NCBI GenBank assembly: GCA_003427395.1
Contig: BFEA01000559.1
Span: 692,269 to 756,268, forward strand
Direction: 5' to 3'
Source: Chara braunii
Taxonomy: Eukaryota; Streptophyta; Charophyceae; Charales; Characeae
DNA length: 64,000 nucleotides
Part shown: positions 57,021 to 64,000 of the stretch, piece by piece
Layout: every line of letters begins with the position of its first letter
How positions within the stretch are numbered: position 1 is the stretch's first letter
Position numbers and translations under genes: made by a program
The notes under the pieces: model-generated
The model's database searches: none
The model's input: only the letters and a program-made list of their open reading frames with translations
What the model was told of the DNA's origin: nothing

Positions 57021-57490
57021 TCAGTGGTAAGAGTAGTAAGTATCCTTGGACACCCGCCTTATTGAGGGCTAGCCAGTAATAAGAGAAGCAGGGAAATCCT
57101 GCCCTATCAATAACTAGTCCGATATAAGAGTAGTGGGGTTCAAGGACACCTGCCTTATCATTGATTAAACCTAACATTCTAGTCAGTGATAAGAGTAGTA
57201 AAGATCCTTGGACACTCACCTTATTGAGGGTTAGCTAGTGATAAGAGTAGTAAGGATCCTGTCTTATGAGTGACTAGTCCGATATAAGAAGTTGTGAGGT
57301 TCCAAGGACACCTGCCTTATCAATGAAAATCCTAGGGCTTAGTCAGTGATAAGAGTAGTAAGGATCCTTGGGTACCCGCCTTATTGAGGGTTAGTCAGTG
57401 ATAAGAGTAGCAGGGGAATCCTTTCTTATCAGTGACTAGTCCGATATAAGGAGTAGCGAGGTTTCAAGGACACCTGCCTTATCAGTGGCT
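57021..57490. repeat. About 160-bp higher-order tandem repeat, three copies
   Basis: TCAGTGRTAAGAGTAGTAA starts at 57021, 57183 and 57343. Each unit contains three related subunits of about 53 bp, each with ATAAGAGTAG and CCTTATCAGTGA or CCTTATTGAGGG-like words. It lies upstream of the PBS-like site and may be part of an LTR. Confidence 0.8.
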
Positions 57491-59055
57491 AACCATAGAA
57501 TAAGCCTACCGCTAAATGTGCTTGGCACAGAGGGGCCAAGGCCCACTAAGTGGCATTTGTCAATCAAAGTGGATATATCATATATCATGAATGGTCTGCC
57601 ATACCACCTCTAACTTTCTCCACAATCTGCATTGTTCAGTCCTAACTAACTATCTCTGATTCTGCGAAAAGGGGATAAGTGAGACCGTGCCTCAGAGAAA
57701 GACTGTCCATTCATTTGATTCCTTTCCATAAGATTCTTTCCATAAGTTGAATTGATGATGTGATCATGTGTGTTGGGAAAAAGAAAGGGACCTCAGATAG
57801 GATAATCCCAAAACGGGATAAGAATGAGATAGTAAAAAGGAATCTGAAGAATTGTCATGACATTGGAAGGGGGGTGAATTATTGTTCACTACCTGAGGTA
57901 GAAAGGCGACAACCCAAACAATTGGTAAAGGGTAGGGGTCAGATAAAAGACGCAGAGTCTAGAGGGAACATCTAGATTTTAGTTAGATGTTAAGTTCTCT
58001 TGGACTGTGTTCTGTTTATAGGTTTCGACACTTCGAAGAACTTACGGGAGAATCCGTAAGAACAACAATTATGTTATCAGTTGATAACAGGTCGATAGAA
58101 CTCCGACTCAACTTCCATCATGGCTTGACACCCACACCTAAGACAAGACCTAAGAAGGGAACAGATAAATCTTCCCCCTGTATCTATGCCTAAATTGTCC
58201 AAATCACACTCAGGAGTCTTCGACAAATGTGTGGGGCTGGGGTAAAGTGGAGTCAGGGTTAGGAAAGAATGTTGTTTTCAAGGGTTTGGGGCGTGAGTGG
58301 CATGCTATGAATGGATTTAAGGTTGACGCGTGTAGCGCATTCTGTGTCTGCATCTATATGTTTGTATGTGGTTCGTGCATCTGCACAGGTGTGGAGCATT
58401 GATTTGTCTTCTGAGTGGTAGAACGCCTTAAGACTGACCCGTATGTCGAGCCCTGAGATGCTAACTCTCCGGACCGACTATCTAATCAGGTCGACTTCTC
58501 AGACAGTCTTCCACGCTTAGCTAACTATGACAATGACTCTATGTCCCCTTTGTTGACCTTATGCAAATGTCAGAGTCAAGCCCTTAGTAGTCTCTCATTT
58601 TTCCCAAAAGAAGTCCCAGACAAATGACTTCCTAGATACCGACCAACCTACTATCTCACTCACAGATATGTGTATAAGTATGTGTATAATATCAGGGGAG
58701 CTGAATGAGCGGTGGACCTCACTTTCACAGTTGTTGTGTCCTGCTACGACGATTGAGAAAACGCCCTCGGCTGACCTACCTCTGCAATTGCATGTAAAAG
58801 CCTTCGCACGTGGGTCAGTAGTTCAACAGGGATACGCCCACCTAAGGGATGGTGACAGCTCCCGCAGCTGGAGGTATGTTGGACCTCGAGGGATCCCTAA
58901 CGTGTCGTAGGGAGTCGCGAGAGGTATAGCACGCACGCACGGTCGGAGTTGGTATTGCGTAAAGTAACAAAAGGGGAACTCCTGCGTGACACGACCGAGA
59001 GGTCCGACACCAAAAACTACTCTGCGTATGGGTGTGGGACCGGCCGCGCGCGACA
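57491..59055 (+). other. Possible LTR upstream of a primer-binding-like site
   Basis: No gene recognised. The segment ends GCGCGACA just before the PBS-like sequence, so it may be the 3' end of an LTR on the plus strand. No second LTR copy was found in the window, and the 5' end is undefined. Confidence 0.3.
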
Positions 59056-59057
59056 GG

Positions 59058-59075
59058 TGGCGCCGTTGTCGGGGA
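59058..59075 (+). other. Retrotransposon primer-binding-site-like sequence
   Basis: TGGCGCCGTTGTCGGGGA closely resembles the TGGCGCCGTTGCCGGGGA sequence that follows the 5' LTR in many plant Ty3-type elements. It sits two bases after a CA dinucleotide, as expected for an LTR end. Confidence 0.5.
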
Positions 59076-59450
59076 TCTCGCTTCCTAGTCGAGGTCCTCA
59101 GTGAACGAACTCGGGTTTGGTAAGTCGATGATCTAGGCAAAACGACAACTCTAATCTAATTACGGGGATATAGTTTGATCAAGGATTCCAAGTAGGGATT
59201 ACATAAGAGTGGTCATTGCATATAAACCACTTAGGAATTTATAGAATAGAATAAGGTTCTATGAGGGAATAGGTGGTACAAGTGAGGCGACTGTCAGTGA
59301 GAACTTGTGACAAGGATCGCCCTAGATAGTGAAAGAATAAGTATTCCATTGACAGTAATCTGAGGTTATCTAAACATTTTCAGAGACCAAAGGTATTGGG
59401 TCAAATAACCTTAGAAGACTCTATTATTTAACTATTGTCCTCACAGTAGT

Positions 59451-59900
59451 ATGACACCAAAAGTCGTGGCTCTGATACAGGAATGGGAAGAGGCGGCAGA
59501 CAAGGGAAGACCGCCAAGAGGCCTATAGATTTGACCAAAGAATGGGAGGATGAAAGGCTAGAAGAGAAGGAACAAGGGGTAGAGGCTCGTAGGCATCAGG
59601 ACGAGTGAAGTGAGCGTACCCCGTCTCCAGGGAAGATGGCATATTATAAATATGAGAGGCGTTACGACACCTCACCTCTGTGTTGTGAGCCACCAAGCTG
59701 CTGTCGCATCGGGTCTTATCCACCACCTTCTTTCTCTGCTCAAGATCGGCAATTGACGGTCCTTCCTCACTCCTGCCAACCAGAGTTTCAGTCAACGCCT
59801 CATGTTCCTGATCCTTCTGTCATCTCTCAATCCGCGTCATCTGACTGGAGATTTGGCATCTTCCTTGTGATGGTCTTGCTATGTGAAGCAGGGATTAGCA
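59451..59900 (+). pseudogene. Possible gag remnant downstream of the PBS-like site
   Basis: ATG at 59451 opens MTPKVVALIQEWEEAADKG, interrupted by TAG and TGA near 59525-59531. A shifted frame continues TKEWEDERLEEKEQGVEARR. A Pro/Ser/Tyr-rich stretch follows (59636-59870). Position 400 bp after the PBS and the charged N-terminus suit a gag start, but no zinc knuckle is seen. Confidence 0.3.
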
Positions 59901-60459
59901 GGTTGATCTCCTACTCGCTGTACAAGAGAATTACATGAAGCATTGAGCTAACATTTAAGAGAATCTAGGATTGACATGTGAGGGAATTAGGGATAGGCAG
60001 GCGTAGTAAGAAAGATGTCAAGATTTTTAGGGGAGTGACCCTAGGAGGTGAGGGTAAGTGAAAGTTGCATATGGTACTTATTGTCGATAAGTAGAGTCCG
60101 ATGATTTAGTTAGGAGATAGAAGTTGAAGAAGGTGGTAATGTGCTAATTTAAGCATGTATCGAACTAGAAACTTGAAGTGAGATAGGGGATAGATGAACA
60201 GTAGAGTTGGACTGAGTACGTGACTCATGCACGTGGATTGACTCATTTAGACTTTTGTTAGTTTGAGGGTTGTACTTGCGAGCAAAGTTACGGGTGGAGG
60301 CCTGATTAATTTGAAATCTGGCAGATCCGCAAAAGGGGAGGCGAACAGAATAGATAAAACAACTTATTATGGCAACTCTACTTGCAAGAAGAGGCACATA
60401 ATCCTAAGTGTAGTAAGTAATACAGTGAGGGAGTAGGTGTCAAACCATCTTGTTTATGT

Positions 60460-60780
60460 TCAACTTATTCAGGCATGAGGATAGTTGCTTAAACTCATCC
60501 ACCCTGGATCATCTACTTGAATACACCCAGTTGAATCTAAGCGCTTTAAATTCATTCTCTTAAGGCCATTCAATTGAGTTATCCACTTAAAATTATTCAT
60601 TCATGTCAGTCTATCTGAGGTAAACTTATTTTAATACTATTCACGTAAAACTATCTATCTGATGCATTTTATTCATGGTTAATTACTTAAGTTGTCTATC
60701 TGAGTTTATTTATTTTGGACTGTGCACTTAAATTCATCCGTCTGAGCTAAGCAAACTTCACTATTCATCTGTATTTTGAG
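60460..60780. repeat. Degenerate short tandem repeats
   Basis: Words like CTATCTGAG, ATTCATC and CACTTAAA recur at about 22-46 bp spacing over about 300 bp. A decayed minisatellite. Confidence 0.4.
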
Positions 60781-60838
60781 CTCGTTTGTTTGGATTGCTC
60801 TCCAAATAATGGATAAAGAAGCTACGCAGAATCCACAT

Positions 60839-61023
60839 CCGGCGCGGGTCCGGGGGTGAATGGAGTGATCGACTCCTAGGGAGAAGAAATTCTCTCAAGA
60901 GGTGTTCAATGTGTAGATTTTATACTTGGGGGGAGTTACAATCCAAAGTTATCCTTTCCCTTAACAGATGGTTTGAAGAAACTATAAATTCGTCTTCTAA
61001 GGTAGTAGTGAGACCCGCGCCGG
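60839..61023. repeat. 12-bp perfect inverted repeat, possible MITE
   Basis: CCGGCGCGGGTC (60839-60850) and GACCCGCGCCGG (61012-61023) are perfect inverted repeats 161 bp apart. No target duplication is evident. Confidence 0.4.
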
Positions 61024-62563
61024 AAATATGTTCCTTGTCCATAGTGGGGTGTTGTCACCTGACCATTTAGAAAAATGGTGACTACATTACTACTGAGAAG
61101 GAGGAAAGTGTTTGAACCTTGTTAGACTATGGTCTATAATGGAGGCAACTAGTGCATGCCGCAAGGAGGTAGGGGGTGATTCCCCAACTATCTTTGTGTC
61201 AAGTGGGTTCATCATCACGAGAAGGGATAGGCCATCCAGGAAACGTGTGCGGTGAGGTTGTCTACTAATTGACCAGAGTTTGCAAGAAACAGATACTCAA
61301 ATCGGAGGGTGAAGCAATGAGGATTGGTCTTTGAGCGGGGCTCGCGAGTCTAAGATGTTATCCCTTTTTGGGGATTACACTGCCCCTTGACACAATATAC
61401 TTTTGTCAGAGCCCAGGGAGTAGAATATAGTACTCTAATCCAAAAACGTTTATCATTAAAAACCTTATTAACTACAACATGACTATTGTCTATTATCATA
61501 ATTAATCTTGTAAGTTTTTCGTCATTACCAATGCATGCATATGCTTATTAGGCTTGTCTCTTTGCTGCTAAGACTACTTACATACTCAACTATTATAACT
61601 AATGAATTACTATCGCAATGTACTATTATGACCTGCTTGAATGGTCTTAGGCATTGAAAGTTAGCAATGGTAGTAAAGTATGGTTTGAATATTACCTTTC
61701 GGAAACAATATAGTAGGAAAGACAGACTCTGTAAAGTGATGAGAGGTTTTACTAGGCGTTTGTCTATGTGAGCAGGACCTAGGGGTAGCAGAAGAAGGAC
61801 ACTTCAGGGACGATTGTGAGGTTTTTGCCCGGAACATTAAAGGGAGGAATGACTGAGTTTGATACACAAGGGAGGTTGGTTACCACCGCTAGACAGACAA
61901 TCACCGGGACATCCAAGGGGGACAAAGTAGAACTTCATCAGGTACTGGGGTTGGATAGCACCTTCATAGTTTAGAAAGAAGTGGAGATATGAACTCCTAG
62001 ATGAATTGAGGTGTTTGTTGGGTAAGTGAGAACATGGATAAGTAGAGTGCAGTCTGAAATGAGGACAAGTTTCTTCTCCTCGAGAGTTTTTGATTGGATA
62101 AAGGTTTAGAGTAGATGATAGCATAAGAAAATACATGGATATTTTGAGTCGGAAGTCTGACGCATTATAACATACTTTATATTTATATATGTATCCAAAG
62201 GGGATGAGCCGGTGACCACAAATACTTTCACATTGCGAGTGAATCCTTGTCTATGGTTTGAGTGTTTTTGTGAGTCAGTATCTCCCTTTGTCTATCACTA
62301 TTGGACTCATTTGAGGCCTAGAGATGGTGGTAGAGGAACAGGTGGATCTGGATTTCATGTGAAAGTTTGATGAGTTTGTGAAAATTCAAAAGCTGGATTG
62401 ATTGTACATTTCTTGTTTGAGACCATGCTACGACATAGATAAACTCCTTTGAGTCTTATCAATTCTGTTGCAGAAATGTTTTTGGCAATTTCAATGAAAG
62501 TGATGTTTTTTTGTGGATGCTAACAAGCAAAGAGTCAATAAAAGTTTATTTTAAAAATAATGG

Positions 62564-62613
<50 letters not shown>

Positions 62614-63526
62614 TGGTTATAAAATGACCCCGAGGTGCGTGCCTCACCGAGCTATGATCAAAGACTTGGAGGGCACAACCCTGAATGGCAGCCTGACGAA
62701 TGCTCAATTTATTAAAAATTTTTATTTATTTGGTTTATTTAAAGCATCGTTCATCCACATCAAGGGTTAAAATGAAGGTATAAATTACCAAGCCTATGGT
62801 GGAAAATTGGCATCGTTAGGACGTAACTCCCAGCGTGGGCTGCTGACCTAACATAACCAGGCAGCGGACCCTTCGACTATGGCCTCAAAGAGAAACTAGA
62901 GGGGAGGCCTCCCCAATGAAGGGCTCTATTAAGGTGGATGTCGAAGGGGTCGAGATCAGAAAATTTTAAAGATAGGATGAATATCCCATCGTTGCGTAAC
63001 CAACGAGGATAACCATCGATAAGCAACAACGCGGTGGGCCGCAGCTCCGGCCTGATCAGCAGGACTGTGGCTGGTCATGATAGAGACCGTTGTCCTCCTG
63101 TATTAGGCTTCGGGCAGGACGACAAACAACTTTGGATTGTGATATCAAGAGTTGAACACCCAAGGTCTCGGTTAGGACCCGCGTTTGAAGGGTTGAGTTC
63201 GTACGCGAACACCGACCCTAAAAACAACCAACGAATACCTGGACCAAAAACTAAGGGTGTAGGGGAAGGAAGGGTGCGTTGTCATACTTAACTATTTCAT
63301 GTACTGTAGTACAGATCAAGTATCCCCACTTTCAGTCATTATATTTTATGTGGGAGACCCGTGTTAAATCCCGACAGTAATAATGAAAAGTAAGGTGACG
63401 GCATCAATCCTGGAACCACATTTCATTCCGGGATTCAGATTTGACGATTTGGTTGTCAGGAAAACACCTTTTTTTTGCATATAGTTCTCCGGGCGACGGG
63501 AACGTCGCTTAATGGGGTCTGGGATA
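61024..63526. other. No gene recognised
   Basis: Mostly AT-rich sequence with short frames. A (TA)n microsatellite at about 62565-62607 is flanked on both sides by AATAATGGTTATA. Confidence 0.4.
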
Positions 63527-64000
63527 CTGTCGGACCAAATACCCTTACAAGGGTATTTGGCCATGTTCTTACATTAGACACGGTGACGACGTCGGCTACC
63601 ATGATGAAGCTAGTCTGGAATGGAAAGGGTGTGCACGCTTAAGCGTGACATTCGAAACGAATTCCTCGACCATTGAGGCCGGGGCAAAATCGGTGATAAA
63701 ATTTCGTTAAGTATGCGCGCGCGTTGTTATGACGCACACTGGGAAGGTTAGGATATGCAGTAATACCCTTCGACCGAAGAGGTTGAGGGGTCGATAGGGT
63801 TGATGTTATGATGAGTAGATCTATNNTGTACGCTGANACTTAATCNTCAGTACATCAGTCAGANTAAATTAATACGCGCCCCGGTCGTACGACCGGAGCA
63901 ATTATTAGTGTATGATCATCGGGGTTGAGGTAGCACCCCGATTGTTGACGATTGCTCGAGCGGTACCTTTATCCCTACTAGTGCACCGTAAGCAAGGTTG
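63527..64000. repeat. Right arm of long inverted repeat (runs off the window)
   Basis: Mirror of 54081-54554. The inner edge is CTGTCGGACCAAATACCC, with the palindrome CCCTTACAAGGG just inside. Ambiguous bases at 63825-63826, 63837, 63846 and 63864 mirror those of the left arm exactly. The arm is still matching at the window's last base. Confidence 0.95.

Overview
The window is nuclear DNA from a large, repeat-rich eukaryotic genome. I find no intact host protein-coding gene. What is readable is mobile-element wreckage, simple-sequence and minisatellite arrays, and a few decayed RNA-gene copies. Several signs point weakly to the green lineage: Penelope-like elements (PLEs) with the endonuclease upstream of the reverse transcriptase (an arrangement described in green algae and some other groups), Ty3-type gag/protease remnants, hAT-like non-autonomous elements, and a short CCCTAAA (plant-type telomere) run. 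A charophyte-like alga would fit, but the species is not established.

Layout. 1-8240: unassigned sequence, microsatellites, and nested hAT-like elements with 8-bp target duplications (2858-3431, 6226-7231 with 6645-6941 inside it). 8241-15105: PLE-1, a complete but decayed permuted PLE on the minus strand. It has 1.24-1.26 kb direct terminal repeats, a zinc-knuckle ORF1, a GIY-YIG endonuclease followed by RT, and a 13-bp target duplication. 15106-22335: unassigned repeats, a U6 snRNA-like sequence (19330-19423) and hAT-like islands. 22336-33588: PLE-2, a second permuted family present as a head-to-tail dimer (repeat-body-repeat-body-partial repeat, minus strand), bounded by an 11-bp target duplication. 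33589-39200: AT-rich sequence with nothing recognised.

39200-42120: a chain of minisatellites whose unit length changes from block to block (42, 31, 50 bp). 42273-42849: an unrecognised plus-strand reading frame with one stop. 42885-44590: decayed Ty3-type gag (minus). 45000-51800: low-complexity DNA, including an 18-bp minisatellite and tandem duplications. 51901-52850: two antisense 3' fragments of 18S rRNA beside trinucleotide arrays. 53430-53563: tRNA-like pieces. 54081-54554 and 63527-64000: an inverted repeat whose ambiguous bases are mirrored exactly. 54555-56199: gag-protease remnant (minus). 57021-57490: 160-bp tandem array. 59058-59900: a primer-binding-site-like sequence followed by possible gag remains (plus).

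How the parts work together. In each PLE family ORF1 (basic or zinc-knuckle, coiled coil, SAP-like C-terminus) probably packages element RNA, and ORF2 (GIY-YIG nuclease, linker with an ECxC block, Penelope-type RT) would nick the target and copy the RNA. All copies here carry stops and frameshifts, so none should be active alone.
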